Part shown: one piece after another, positions 41,108-49,840 of the stretch | Layout of the letters: each line of letters opens with the position of its first letter | Position numbering within the stretch: the first letter of the stretch is position 1 | Assembly (NCBI RefSeq): GCF_001729485.1 | Contig: NZ_CP017157.1 | Location: 6,572,001 to 6,636,000 of the forward strand | Origin: Streptomyces lydicus | Lineage (GTDB): Bacteria; Actinomycetota; Actinomycetes; Streptomycetales; Streptomycetaceae | Reading direction: 5' to 3' | Length of the DNA stretch: 64,000 nucleotides | Translations under genes and position numbers: made by a program | Notes under the pieces: generated by a model | Seen by the model: only the letters and a program-made list of their open reading frames with translations | Database searches by the model: none | What the model was told of the DNA's origin: nothing

Positions 41108-42075
41108 TCGTCGCCGTATGGATCCCGCTGCTGATGCCGCTGCTCGCGGTGCCGGCCGCCCGCCGGCTGGCCGAGTCGCTGCCGCCGCGCCCCGCGGCCT
41201 GGCTGCTGACCGGCTGCGCCGCCCTGCTGGCCGGCTGCACGACCGCCGCGCTCGGCCTGCTGGCCACCGCCGGCGCGCTGCGGCTGCCGCCGGTCGCCGC
41301 GCTGGAACACCTCTCGCGGCCGCTGCTCGGTGACGATCCGACCGTCTCGGTCCCGGCCGCGTGGGGGGCCGTCGGGCTGCTCGCCGCCTGCGCGTCCGCG
41401 GTGGCGTACCGCACCGCCCGGCACCACCGCGAGCTGCGCGCCGCCCGCCGCGGCACCGCCGCGCACCCGGTCTCCGGCGACCTGTGCGTGCTCCCCGACG
41501 CCGCACCCGACGCCTACGCCCTGCCGGGAGGGCCGGGACGGCCAGGACGGGTGGTGGTCACCGCCGGCATGCTGCGCGCGCTGTCGCCGGCCGAGCGGGA
41601 GGCGCTGTTCGCCCATGAGCGGGCCCACCTCGCGGGGCGGCACCACCTCTTCCTGCTCACCGTCGCGCTGGCCGCCGCCTGCCACCCCCTGCTGCGCTCG
41701 CTGCGCGCCCCGCTGGCCTTCGCGCTGGAGCGCTGGGCCGACGAGTCGGCGGCCTCCCGGGTCGGCGACCGCCGGGTGACCGCCCGCGCCATCGGCCGCG
41801 CCGCGCTGGCCGCCCGCCCGGAGGCCCCCGCGTCGCACCGCCCCCGCACGGTCCTGGCCGCCACCACCGGCCCGGTCCCCCGCCGGGTCGCGGCCCTGCT
41901 CGCCCCCGGCCCGGTGCCGCACACCCCCGCGCTGCGCACCGGCTTCCGCGGCCGCCGGCTGATCGCCGCGGCCCTGCTCACCTGCGTCACCTTCTCCGCG
42001 GCCGGCGCCCTGGACGCCGCCGCCGACCTGCACCAGACCGTCGAGGTCGCCCAGGGGGAGACGACCGGGCGCTGA
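41104..42075 (+). CDS. M56 (BlaR1-type) membrane metallopeptidase without a penicillin-binding sensor domain
   Basis: 323 residues from the GTG at 41104, coupled to the repressor gene. Three N-terminal helices (1-25, 30-60, 85-105) and a C-terminal helix near 280-300 are seen. The zinc motif HERAH is at residues 171-175, with a likely third ligand in ERWADESAAS. It should cleave the BlaI-type repressor on a membrane or cell-wall signal. Unlike BlaR1 or MecR1 there is no C-terminal penicillin-binding domain, so beta-lactam sensing by covalent acylation is not expected. Confidence 0.9.
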   Translation: MIVAVWIPLLMPLLAVPAARRLAESLPPRPAAWLLTGCAALLAGCTTAALGLLATAGALRLPPVAALEHLSRPLLGDDPTVSVPAAWGAVGLLAACASAVAYRTARHHRELRAARRGTAAHPVSGDLCVLPDAAPDAYALPGGPGRPGRVVVTAGMLRALSPAEREALFAHERAHLAGRHHLFLLTVALAAACHPLLRSLRAPLAFALERWADESAASRVGDRRVTARAIGRAALAARPEAPASHRPRTVLAATTGPVPRRVAALLAPGPVPHTPALRTGFRGRRLIAAALLTCVTFSAAGALDAAADLHQTVEVAQGETTGR

Positions 42076-42132
42076 GCACGGACCGGCCGGGAGCGCGTCG
42101 CTCGCCCCTCCCGCAGCCTTCCGCGGCCCGCT

Positions 42133-43683
42133 TCAGGCCCCGGCCCGGCGCCCCGCGCCCTCGTCGTTTCCGGTGCGCCGGCCCCTCCCCACCGTGAAGC
42201 CAAGGGTGGCGCCGCCGCCCGGGCGGTGGGTGGCGAAGGCGTGGCCGCCGTGCGCGGTGGCGATCTCGCGGACGATGGCGAGGCCGAGGCCGGAGCCGGG
42301 CAGGCCGCGGGCGGCCGGCGCGCGGTAGAAGCGGTCGAAGACCCGGGTGAGGTCGGCCTCGGCGATGCCCGGGCCACGGTCGAGGACCTCGATGCGGGTC
42401 CCGGTGACGAGCACCTCGATCGGCTCGGTGCCGCCCGCGTCGAATTTGGCGGCGTTCTCCAGCAGATTGGTCAGCGCCCGGCTCAGCGCGGCGGACCGGC
42501 CCTCGACGACGGCCGGGCGGACGGTCCGTACCGCGATCTCCCGGCCGGTGCGGCGGCGCGCCGAGGCCGCCGCCTTCTCCGCGACGTCGGCCAGGTTCAC
42601 CTCGGACAGCGGGTCGTCGTCGCCCTGGCCGGCCGCCAGATCGACCAGCTCGTTGACCAGGTCGCTGAGCTCCCTGGCCTCCCCCGCCAGGTCGGCGAGC
42701 AGTTCCTCGCGGGCGTCCGGCGGCAGCTCGTCGAACCGCTTGAGCAGCGAGATGTTCGTACGGAGCGAGGTCAGCGGGGTGCGCAGTTCGTGCCCGGCGT
42801 CCTGGACGAGGCGCTGCTGGTCCTGGACGGCGCTGGCCAGCCGCCCGAGCATGTCGTCGAAGGCCCGTCCGAGCCGGGCGACCTCGTCGCGGCCCGCCAC
42901 CGGGACCGGTACGTCCAGCCGCCCGTGCTCCGCCACGCTCTCGGCGACCGCGGTCAGCCGCACCAGCCGGCCGGTGATCCGGCGTGCCAGCCACCAGCCG
43001 CCCGCGCCGGCCAGCGCGATGACCACGGCCGCCAGCAGTGCGGTGCGCTGCTGGAGCGCGGAGAGCAGGTCCTCGGTCTCGCTGAACTTCTGGGCCACCT
43101 GCACCGCGCCGCGGCCACCGCCGAGCGCCACGGTCGCGACGTGGTACTCCTCGTCGCCGATGTCCGCCTCGCGCTGCGCGTACCGGCCGGGCTGCCGGTC
43201 CGAGGCGATCCGGCGCTCCTGGGACCCGACGGGCAGCGCCGGGCGCCCCAGTTCCACGACCCGGCCGCCGGCGCCCAGCACCTGCACGTCCGTACGGGTG
43301 GGCCGGGTCAGATCGTCCCGCGGCCCGTCGTGGTCGGGGTCGGAGGTCGCGTAATCGGCGGGCTGGAACGGCTTCTCCTGGACCTGGGCCCGCAGATCCC
43401 GTACGACCTCGGAGAACACCGACTTCTCGTCCACCCGCACCAGCCGCGCCGCCGCGTCGTAGCTCAGGAACCCGACGAGCACGGTCACCCCCGCGGCGCC
43501 GACGGCGAACGCCACCGCGAAGGCGGTCCGCAGACTGGCGGGCCTGCGGGTGCGCAGCCAGGCGTTCCGGCCGCCCCGCCGCCAGGCGGCCGCCCAGGCG
43601 CGCAGCCGGGCGCGCAGCCGGCCCGTCCGCCGGGCGGCGCCCGCGGTCCCGTCCTGCCGGGTACGGCGGCGCGGCGGGCGCAT
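42133..43683 (-). CDS. membrane sensor histidine kinase, MprB-like
   Basis: 516 residues from the ATG at 43683, 1 nt after the response-regulator stop. A basic cytosolic head is followed by TM1 (about 51-73), an extracytoplasmic sensor region (76-210), TM2 (about 214-232) and a HAMP domain. The phospho-acceptor is His298 in [18 protein letters not shown]-binding boxes are [20 protein letters not shown] and [13 protein letters not shown]. It phosphorylates the adjacent OmpR-type regulator. The signal is unknown; envelope stress is plausible from its MprB-like architecture and cell-wall gene neighbours. Confidence 0.94.
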   Translation of the reverse strand: MRPPRRRTRQDGTAGAARRTGRLRARLRAWAAAWRRGGRNAWLRTRRPASLRTAFAVAFAVGAAGVTVLVGFLSYDAAARLVRVDEKSVFSEVVRDLRAQVQEKPFQPADYATSDPDHDGPRDDLTRPTRTDVQVLGAGGRVVELGRPALPVGSQERRIASDRQPGRYAQREADIGDEEYHVATVALGGGRGAVQVAQKFSETEDLLSALQQRTALLAAVVIALAGAGGWWLARRITGRLVRLTAVAESVAEHGRLDVPVPVAGRDEVARLGRAFDDMLGRLASAVQDQQRLVQDAGHELRTPLTSLRTNISLLKRFDELPPDAREELLADLAGEARELSDLVNELVDLAAGQGDDDPLSEVNLADVAEKAAASARRRTGREIAVRTVRPAVVEGRSAALSRALTNLLENAAKFDAGGTEPIEVLVTGTRIEVLDRGPGIAEADLTRVFDRFYRAPAARGLPGSGLGLAIVREIATAHGGHAFATHRPGGGATLGFTVGRGRRTGNDEGAGRRAGA

Positions 43684-43684
43684 C

Positions 43685-44443
43685 TCAGTCCTCCCGCAGG
43701 ACGTAGCCGACGCCCCGCACGGTGTGGATCAGCGGGCGGCTGCCGGGCACGTCGACCTTGCGGCGCAGATAGCCGACGTACACCGCGAGGTTCTTGGAGC
43801 CGGGCCCGAAGTCGTAGCCCCAGATCCGGTCGTAGATCGTCGAGTGGTCCAGGACGATGCCGGCGTTGCGGGCCAGCAGCTCCAGCAGCTCGAACTCGGT
43901 CCGGGTCAGCTCCAGCTCGCGCTCACCGCGCCAGGCCCGGCGGGAGGGGCCGTCGATCCGCAGGTCGGCGGCCTCCACGACACCGCTGTCGGCCGCCCGG
44001 GCGGCCGACGCCTCGCCCGGCTCCCCCGCCTCGCCCGCGGCCTCCGCGCCGGTGCCGGCCGCGGCGCCCTCCCCCGCCGTGGTGCGCCGCAGCAGCGCCC
44101 GCAGCCGGGCGAAGACCTCCTCGACCTCGAACGGCTTGACCACGTAGTCGTCGGCGCCGGCGTCCAGACCGGCGATCCGGTCGGCCGTCTCGACCCGGGC
44201 GGTCAGCATCAGGATCGGGGTGCGGTCCTGCTCGGCCCGCAGCACCTGGCACACCTGGAGCCCGTCGATGCCGGGCATCATCACGTCCAGCAGGATCACG
44301 TCCGGCCGCTCGCGGTGGGCGGCGGCCAGCGCCTGGATGCCGTCGGCGACGGCGGTGACCCGGTAGCCCTCCAGGGTCAGGGCGCGCTCCAGCGCGGTGC
44401 GGATGGGGCGGTCGTCCTCGGCGAGCAGTACGGAATGCGTCAC
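43685..44443 (-). CDS. OmpR-family response regulator, MprA-like
   Basis: 252 residues from a GTG at 44443. The receiver domain has EDD (residues 9-11), the phospho-acceptor Asp in [12 protein letters not shown] near residue 53, and Lys in [10 protein letters not shown]. An unusual Ala/Gly/Glu-rich linker of about 30 residues (125-155) separates it from the winged-helix domain ([40 protein letters not shown]). It is co-transcribed with the kinase. Phased repeats upstream (44503-44545) are candidate autoregulatory sites. Confidence 0.95.
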   Translation of the reverse strand: MTHSVLLAEDDRPIRTALERALTLEGYRVTAVADGIQALAAAHRERPDVILLDVMMPGIDGLQVCQVLRAEQDRTPILMLTARVETADRIAGLDAGADDYVVKPFEVEEVFARLRALLRRTTAGEGAAAGTGAEAAGEAGEPGEASAARAADSGVVEAADLRIDGPSRRAWRGERELELTRTEFELLELLARNAGIVLDHSTIYDRIWGYDFGPGSKNLAVYVGYLRRKVDVPGSRPLIHTVRGVGYVLRED

Positions 44444-44502
44444 CCGGCAAGTCTGCCAAGGTCACCGGGGTGCGGCCGACGGCGGCCGGACCGGGCCCGG
44501 CT

Positions 44503-44545
44503 TTCTTACCCGGCTCTCACCCGCGCTTCTTACCGCGCTCTCACC
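44503..44545. repeat. 24-bp-period repeat array upstream of the response-regulator operon
   Basis: TTCTTACC (44503-44510), CTCTCACC (44514-44521), TTCTTACC (44527-44534) and CTCTCACC (44538-44545) alternate at 11-, 13- and 11-bp steps. On the minus strand these read GGTAAGAA and GGTGAGAG, i.e. GGTRAGAR half-sites. A fifth partial GGTAAGCC follows at about 44562-44569. It lies between the divergent response-regulator and glycosyltransferase genes. Confidence 0.6.
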
Positions 44546-44685
44546 CCCGCCACGCCCTCGGCTTACCCCTTGACGACACGGTTGCCCCCGTGCCGGACGG
44601 GGCCGGTCGCGGCGGCCCGGTGCCGCGGCGGGGGCCCGCACCGGTCGGAACGACCGGTCACACCTCGGGAAGAACACGACACCGT

Positions 44686-45906
44686 ATGAAGATCACTCTG
44701 CTGCTGCACAACGCCTACGCCATCGGCGGCACCATCCGCACCACCTTCAACCTCGCCGCCGCGCTGGCCGACCGGCACGACGTCGAGGTCGTCTCGATGA
44801 TGCGGCACCGCGAGGTCCCCCGCTTCACGCTGGACCCCCGGGTGCGACTGGTACCGCTGGTGGACACCCGGGTGGGCAGCGCGGACATGGCCGATCCGCT
44901 CTTCGGCGAGCCGGCACAGGACTTCCCGCTCGCCGAGAAGCGGCACCACCAGTACAGCCGGCTGATCGACCTGCGCGCGGCGGAGTACCTGCGCGGCACG
45001 GACGCGGACGTGCTGATCGGCACCCGCCCCGGCATCAACGTCTACCTGGCCCGCTTCGGTCCCCGCCGGGCGCTGCGGATCGCCCAGGAGCACCTGCGCC
45101 ACGACGCGCACAGCAAGCCGCTGCGCCGTGAACTCGCCCGCCACTACCGGACGTTGGACGCCGTGGTCACCACGACCGAGGCGGACGCCGCCGTCTACCG
45201 TGCGCGGATGCGACTGCCCGGCGTACCGGTCCTGGCGGTGCCGAACATCGTGCCCGCCCCGGTCGGGCCACTGTCCGAGGGCACCTCGAAGGTGATCTCC
45301 GCGGCCGGCCGGCTGGTCCGCGGCAAGCGCTTCGACCTGCTGATCGAGGCGTTCTCCGCGGTCGCCGCCAAGCACCCCGACTGGCGGCTGCGGATACACG
45401 GCGGCGGCGCCGAGCGGGCGCAGCTCCAGGGGCTGATCGACGGTCTCGGGCTGGCCGAGCAGGCCGAACTGACCGGGCCGCGCTCGCCCATCGAGGCCGA
45501 GTTCGCCAAGGCGGCGATCGTGGCGTCGGCCTCGGACGCCGAGTCGTTCGGCATGACGCTCGTCGAGGCCATGCGCTGCGGGGTGCCCGTCGTGAGCACC
45601 AACTGCCCCTTGGGGCCCGCCGAAATCATCGACCACGGCAGCAACGGGCTGCTGGTCCCGCCCGGCGATGGGCAGGCGCTGGCCGCCGGGCTGCTCGAAC
45701 TCATCGAGACGCCCGAGCGCCGCCGGGAGATGGCCGAGGCCGCGCTGGCGAGTTCGGCCCGCTACGCCCCGGAGCCGATCGCCGAGCGCTACCAACTCCT
45801 GTTCGACGAGCTGCACTCGACGCGCGTCGCCCGCGCCTGGCAGCGGGCCGTGGGCCGGGCCCGCGACCGCGCGCGCCGGCTGCTGCGGCGGGCCCTTCGG
45901 CGCTGA
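44686..45906 (+). CDS. GT4-family glycosyltransferase
   Basis: 406 residues from the ATG at 44686. A GT-B fold is indicated by the N-terminal NAYAIGGTIRTTFNLAAALA, the hinge and donor domain SAAGRLVRGKRFDLLIEAFS, RLRIHGGGAERAQL and the nucleotide-sugar E-x7-E motif SFGMTLVEAMRCGVPVVST. The C-terminal tail is strongly Arg-rich (about 380-406), suggesting association with membrane or polyanion. The sugar donor and acceptor are unknown. It is a single gene divergent from the two-component system and followed by a terminator. Confidence 0.88.
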   Translation: MKITLLLHNAYAIGGTIRTTFNLAAALADRHDVEVVSMMRHREVPRFTLDPRVRLVPLVDTRVGSADMADPLFGEPAQDFPLAEKRHHQYSRLIDLRAAEYLRGTDADVLIGTRPGINVYLARFGPRRALRIAQEHLRHDAHSKPLRRELARHYRTLDAVVTTTEADAAVYRARMRLPGVPVLAVPNIVPAPVGPLSEGTSKVISAAGRLVRGKRFDLLIEAFSAVAAKHPDWRLRIHGGGAERAQLQGLIDGLGLAEQAELTGPRSPIEAEFAKAAIVASASDAESFGMTLVEAMRCGVPVVSTNCPLGPAEIIDHGSNGLLVPPGDGQALAAGLLELIETPERRREMAEAALASSARYAPEPIAERYQLLFDELHSTRVARAWQRAVGRARDRARRLLRRALRR

Positions 45907-46310
45907 CGCCCGGATCGTCCGCCCGCGCCCGGCGGGCCGGGCGCACCCCGTACGGCGGGGCCGGTCCGGTCGGCGGGACCGGCCCCGCACTCACGCCCGC
46001 GCACATCGCCCCGTTCCGTCGCCTCCCATGAGCCGCAATATGCCGGTGCGTCTTGCAACTTCCCGACAACTCTCTGGCGTCCTTGCCGAGGAACATGCTG
46101 AACTGCTGGAACGAACCGGCACACCTACGCATCGCAACGGGACAGACAAACGCACGGAGCGCACGGAACACTCCACGGCAAAGAGCGCGGGCCCGCACGG
46201 ATCACGAGCCCGTACGGAAATGACGACACCGCCGGAAAGCCGGCAACACCGTGGGTGGTTCGCGCAGTTGGCGCTTCGCATCCGCAGGTCCGATCGACAG
46301 GAGGCCGTTC
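45907..46310. other. 404-bp gap between glycosyltransferase and GH25 genes
   Basis: A strong hairpin lies in the first 90 bp. The rest (46000-46300) is non-coding on both strands as far as I can judge, with several short GAAC-containing repeats and no recognised riboswitch. The promoter of the GH25 gene should be here. Confidence 0.5.
45955..45988 (+). terminator. hairpin after the glycosyltransferase gene
   Basis: GCGGGGCCGGTCC and GGACCGGCCCCGC (45955-45967 and 45976-45988), a perfect 13-bp stem with an 8-nt loop. Confidence 0.82.
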
Positions 46311-46865
46311 ATGCTGCACGGTGTCGATGTCAGCGCCTACAACACCTCGTATTCCGCCGAGGGGTTGGACTTCGTTTTCGTCAAGGCGACCGAAGGCCGT
46401 TCCTACATCAATCCCCACCAGAACACGCAGGCGGCAAAGGCCCGTAAGGCAGGCTGCGTGGTCGGTTTCTACCACTTTCTGTGGCCCGGGAATATCGCGG
46501 CCCAGGCGCGGTATTTCGTCGAGAAGTGCGCCTCGGTGCACGGCGACATCCTGGCCTGCGACTGGGAGCGCACCGGCGAGGGGACCTGTGCCAGCACTGC
46601 GCAGAAGGACCAGTTCCTGCACGCGGTGAAGAACCTGCGCCCCACCCACCGCGTGATGCTCTACTGCAACCGCGATTTCTGGCTCAACCACGACACCACG
46701 TCCTACGCGGCCGACGGTCTGTGGATCGCCGACTACGTCAGCGCGGGGCATCCGCGGATCAAGGCGAAATGGCGCATCCACCAGTACACCGACCGCCCCC
46801 TGGACAAGGACGTCGCGGACTTCTCCAGCAAGGCCGCCCTGAAGAAGTGGGCGCACCCGGCATAA
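46311..46865 (+). CDS. GH25-family lysozyme-like muramidase lacking a signal peptide
   Basis: 184 residues from the ATG at 46311, with AGGAGG 7 nt upstream. GH25 features are HGVDVSAYN (Asp6), DFVFVKATEGRSYINPH, GFYHFLWPGNIAAQARYF and the active-site ACDWERTG with an Asp-x-Glu pair. WRIHQYTDR and VDxD-like DKDVADFSS are also present. It should hydrolyse the MurNAc-GlcNAc bond of peptidoglycan. No N-terminal signal is present and the catalytic domain begins at residue 1, as in phage endolysins. Export would therefore need a holin, lysis or a non-classical route. Confidence 0.88.
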   Translation: MLHGVDVSAYNTSYSAEGLDFVFVKATEGRSYINPHQNTQAAKARKAGCVVGFYHFLWPGNIAAQARYFVEKCASVHGDILACDWERTGEGTCASTAQKDQFLHAVKNLRPTHRVMLYCNRDFWLNHDTTSYAADGLWIADYVSAGHPRIKAKWRIHQYTDRPLDKDVADFSSKAALKKWAHPA

Positions 46866-47024
46866 GGTTTCCTACCGGTGCGCGGATCCACGTCACCGCG
46901 CGTACGCACGGGGCGCACCCTGCGTGGGCGTACGGAACACGTGGGTGACGGCGGCCGCGCCACAACCCTGTCAGAGCCGCGCCGTGCCCGTACGGTGCGG
47001 CGCGTGAGAACCAGAGGAGCAGCC

Positions 47025-47855
47025 GTGAGCGACCCGGCGTCCAAGACCCTGCAGCAGGAGATCGCCCGGGATCTCCAGGTGACCGCGTCCTTCGACGCCG
47101 AGCAGGAGATCGAGCGCCGGGTGACGTTCCTCACGGAGCGGCTGACCTCCACCGGCCTGCGCTCGCTGGTGCTGGGGATCAGCGGCGGCGTCGACTCCAC
47201 GACCACCGGCCGGCTCTGCCAGCTCGCCGTGGAGCGGGCCCGGGCGGCCGGCCACGAGGCGACGTTCTACGCGATGCGGCTGCCGTACGGCGTCCAGGCG
47301 GACGAGAAGGACGCCCAGCGGGCGCTGGAGTTCATCCGCGCCGACCGCGAGCTGACCGTCGACATCCGCCCGGCGAGCGACGCGGCGCTGCAGGCCGCGC
47401 TGGACGGCGGGCTCACCTTCCGCGACGCGCGGCACCAGGACTTCGTCCAGGGCAACATCAAGGCCCGGCAGCGCATGATCGCGCAGTACGCGGTCGCGGG
47501 TGCCCAGGACGGTCTGGTCGTGGGCACCGACCACGCCGCCGAGGCGGTCTCCGGCTTCTTCACCAAGTTCGGCGACGGCGCCGCGGACGTGGTGCCGCTC
47601 ACCGGCCTGACCAAGCGCCGGGTGCGCGCGGTGGCGGCGGCGCTGGGCGCCCCGCGGGAGCTGGTGACCAAGGTGCCGACCGCCGACCTGGAGACGCTCG
47701 ACCCGGGCAAGCCCGACGAGGACGCGCTCGGCGTGACCTACGACCAGATCGACGACTTCCTGGAGGGCAAGCCGGTCGACGGCGACGCCGTCGAGTCGAT
47801 CGTCCGCCGCTACCGCCTCACGGCCCACAAGCGGGAACTGCCGATCGCGCCGTGA
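47025..47855 (+). CDS. nadE: ammonia-dependent NAD+ synthetase
   Basis: 276 residues from the GTG at 47025, with AGAGGAG 5 nt upstream. The length equals that of E. coli-type NadE. The PP-loop LGISGGVDSTTTGRL is near residue 48. MRLPYGVQADEKDAQRALEF, QGNIKARQRMIAQYAVAG and VVGTDHAAEAVSGFFTKFGD are family signatures. It amidates deamido-NAD with ammonia and ATP; no glutaminase domain is present. It is a single gene ended by a hairpin. Confidence 0.97.
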   Translation: MSDPASKTLQQEIARDLQVTASFDAEQEIERRVTFLTERLTSTGLRSLVLGISGGVDSTTTGRLCQLAVERARAAGHEATFYAMRLPYGVQADEKDAQRALEFIRADRELTVDIRPASDAALQAALDGGLTFRDARHQDFVQGNIKARQRMIAQYAVAGAQDGLVVGTDHAAEAVSGFFTKFGDGAADVVPLTGLTKRRVRAVAAALGAPRELVTKVPTADLETLDPGKPDEDALGVTYDQIDDFLEGKPVDGDAVESIVRRYRLTAHKRELPIAP

Positions 47856-47856
47856 C

Positions 47857-47896
47857 GCCGGGCGGGCGCTCCACCGGCCGCGGCGCTCCGCCCGGC
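47857..47896 (+). terminator. hairpin after nadE
   Basis: GCCGGGCGG (47857-47865) pairs perfectly with CCGCCCGGC (47888-47896), enclosing a GC-rich loop with further pairing, 1 nt past the stop. Confidence 0.65.
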
Positions 47897-48042
47897 CGGG
47901 GAGCGCCCCGGCCGCACGCGGCCACCGCCCCCGGCACGTCATGCGCCCGCAAGGGGACAGTCACCCTGCCGGTGCTAAACCGTGGGTGGCAGCGGGCATG
48001 CATGCGGCCATGGGAAGCCGCGAAATCCGATCGGAAGATCAA

Positions 48043-48065
48043 TTGTCAGTGGGGCCGCCTACGCT
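48043..48065 (+). promoter_or_regulatory. RecA-NDp/PafBC-type DNA-damage promoter of the small CxxC protein gene
   Basis: TTGTCAGTG (48043-48051), 8 bp, TACGCT (48060-48065) matches exactly the consensus TTGTCRGTG-N8-TAnnnT known from LexA-independent, PafBC-activated promoters. The -10 ends 7 nt before the ATG, so the mRNA would be leaderless. Confidence 0.8.
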
Positions 48066-48072
48066 CCGGGAC

Positions 48073-48417
48073 ATGGGTTACGCAAACCTGCGCGAACTCC
48101 AGACCGCGCTGACCACCGCCTCCGACCTCGCCTGTGCCCTGCAGTCCGCCCCCAGCCGGCGCGACGCGGACCAGCTCGTCGACGTGCTCCGCCAGGCACT
48201 GACCGCCGCCGGCTCGCTGGGCGCCGAGACCGGCCCGACCGGCTGCGCCGTCCATCCGAACGGCGCGGTCGACCCGCTGTACGGCGACCCGGAGGACCCC
48301 CTCCCGCCCGGCTACGGCAAGTGCCTGCTCTGCAACGACCGCCGCCGCCGGGCCGACGCCCACCACCCGCACATCCGGCCGCGCGCCCGCCCACGCCCCC
48401 GCCGGATCGGCGCCTAG
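48073..48417 (+). CDS. small CxxC protein of unknown function under a DNA-damage-type promoter
   Basis: 114 residues from the ATG at 48073 (MGYANLRELQTALTTASDLA). A helical N-terminal half is followed by GCAVHPNGAVDPLYGDPEDP, a CLLCNDRRRR knuckle and an Arg/His/Pro-rich basic tail. CxxC plus an upstream Cys-x2-His (CAVH) could form a zinc-binding or nucleic-acid-binding element. I do not recognise a named family. It starts leaderless from a PafBC-type promoter and ends 36 bp before dgt, so it may be the first gene of a damage-induced dgt transcript. Confidence 0.75.
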   Translation: MGYANLRELQTALTTASDLACALQSAPSRRDADQLVDVLRQALTAAGSLGAETGPTGCAVHPNGAVDPLYGDPEDPLPPGYGKCLLCNDRRRRADAHHPHIRPRARPRPRRIGA

Positions 48418-48453
48418 GGACTGTCGTGCGGCCGGTCGGACTACCATCCGCGC

Positions 48454-49779
48454 ATGCGACCTGCCAGATACAGCGATGAGGACCTCGACCAGCACTCCCT
48501 GCGCCGGCGGGTGCCCGACGACGGGCAGCGGTCCGGGTTCGAGCACGACGTCGACCGGATCCTGTACTCGACGCAGTGGCGGGCGCTGGCCGGCAAGAGC
48601 CAGGTGGTGGCGAGCGCCGAGCTGGGCGCGTACCACACCCGGCTGACGCACTCGATGAAGGTCGCCCAGCTCGGCCGCCGGATGGCGGAGCGGCTGGAGC
48701 GCAAGTACGGCGGTCCGAACCCGGCCCTCGTCGAGGCCGCGTGCATGGCGCACGACATCGGACATCCGCCGTTCGGGCACGCCGGCGAGCTGGCGCTGCG
48801 CGCCACCATGGACGAGCTGCACTTCGCGGACGGGGTGCTGGACAGCTTCGAGGGCAACGCGCAGACCCTGCGGGTGCTGACCTTCCTCGCCGCCCACAAG
48901 TACCCGGGCCACCGCGGACTCCATCTCACCCGCGCCTGTCTGGACGCCGCCACGAAGTACCCGTGGGAGCGGACGCCGGCCGACCAGGATCCGGCGCGCC
49001 ATGTGAAGTGGGGCGTGTACGTCGCCGACCGGGAGGCGTTCTCCTGGGTGCGGGCCGGCCGTACGGACACCTCCGTGCCGGTCGAGGAGCAGGTCATGGA
49101 CTGGGCGGACGACGTCACCTACGCCTGCCACGACGTCGAGGACTTCTACCGCACGGGCCTGATCCCGCTGGCCGCGCTCTTCCCGCCGGACGGCGCGGCG
49201 GGCGGCGACACCGAGCGGGAGACCAGGCGCTTCCTGGACTACGTGGCGGCCAAGCGGGCGCGGGCGGGCGAGCCGTTCGACCGGGCGGCGGCGCTGGTGA
49301 TGATGGCGGACATCGGCAAGCGGCTGGCGGTGCCCGCCCCGTACAGCGGCAGCCATGAGGACGCGGTCGCGGTCAACCGCCGCACCGCCGACCTGATCTC
49401 GTACTTCACCCGGGGCGTCGAGCTGGAGGTGGGCGGCACCGCGGCGATCAGGTACGGGGCGCGGCTGGTGATCCCCGAGGACCGCCGGGCCGCCTGCGAC
49501 CTGCTCAAGGAGCTGGTGTGGTGCTACGTCATCGACCGGCCCGCGCTGGCCACCCAGCAGCACGGCAAGCGACGGGTCGTCAGCGAGCTGCTGCGCTGGA
49601 CCCATGACGCCCCCGAGCTGCTGCCGCCGGACCGCGCCGAGGAGCTGGCGCTGCACGGCGACCGGCTGCGCACCGCGGCCGACCACGTCGCCTCGCTCAC
49701 CGAGGACCAGGCACTGGCCCTGCACCGACGGCTGTCCGGTACGGGCCTGGGCTCGGTGAACGACAACGTGTGGCTGTGA
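48454..49779 (+). CDS. dgt: deoxyguanosinetriphosphate triphosphohydrolase-like HD protein
   Basis: 441 residues from the ATG at 48454. The HD-domain metal ligands are seen in HTRLTHSMKVAQ (His), CMAHDIGHPPFGHAGE (His-Asp) and DWADDVTYACHDVED (Asp). The FEGNAQTLRVLTFL segment is typical of dGTPase/SAMHD1-type enzymes. It hydrolyses dNTPs to nucleoside and triphosphate, affecting dNTP pools and mutation. A TACCAT hexamer ends 6-7 nt before the ATG, so it may also have its own leaderless start. It is followed by a long bidirectional terminator. Confidence 0.92.
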   Translation: MRPARYSDEDLDQHSLRRRVPDDGQRSGFEHDVDRILYSTQWRALAGKSQVVASAELGAYHTRLTHSMKVAQLGRRMAERLERKYGGPNPALVEAACMAHDIGHPPFGHAGELALRATMDELHFADGVLDSFEGNAQTLRVLTFLAAHKYPGHRGLHLTRACLDAATKYPWERTPADQDPARHVKWGVYVADREAFSWVRAGRTDTSVPVEEQVMDWADDVTYACHDVEDFYRTGLIPLAALFPPDGAAGGDTERETRRFLDYVAAKRARAGEPFDRAAALVMMADIGKRLAVPAPYSGSHEDAVAVNRRTADLISYFTRGVELEVGGTAAIRYGARLVIPEDRRAACDLLKELVWCYVIDRPALATQQHGKRRVVSELLRWTHDAPELLPPDRAEELALHGDRLRTAADHVASLTEDQALALHRRLSGTGLGSVNDNVWL

Positions 49780-49840
49780 GCGACGGGCGGCGGCGCGGGC
49801 CGTGCGCACAGGTCCGGCCCGCGCCGCGCCGCCGTGTCGC
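49780..49840. terminator. long bidirectional hairpin between dgt and ccdA-like genes
   Basis: GCGAC at 49780 pairs with GTCGC at the far end. Inside, GCGGGCC/GGCCCGC and GCGGC/GCCGC pairings form an almost continuous stem filling the 60-bp gap. The last base pair touches the stop codon of the convergent gene. Confidence 0.8.

Noticed and set aside
41104..42075. True BlaR1/MecR1 beta-lactam receptor
   Set aside because: No C-terminal penicillin-binding domain or SxxK motif; the protein ends shortly after the last helix.
45990..46300. Cyclic-di-AMP riboswitch before the GH25 lysozyme
   Set aside because: Such riboswitches precede some actinobacterial cell-wall hydrolases, but I could not find the conserved core here.
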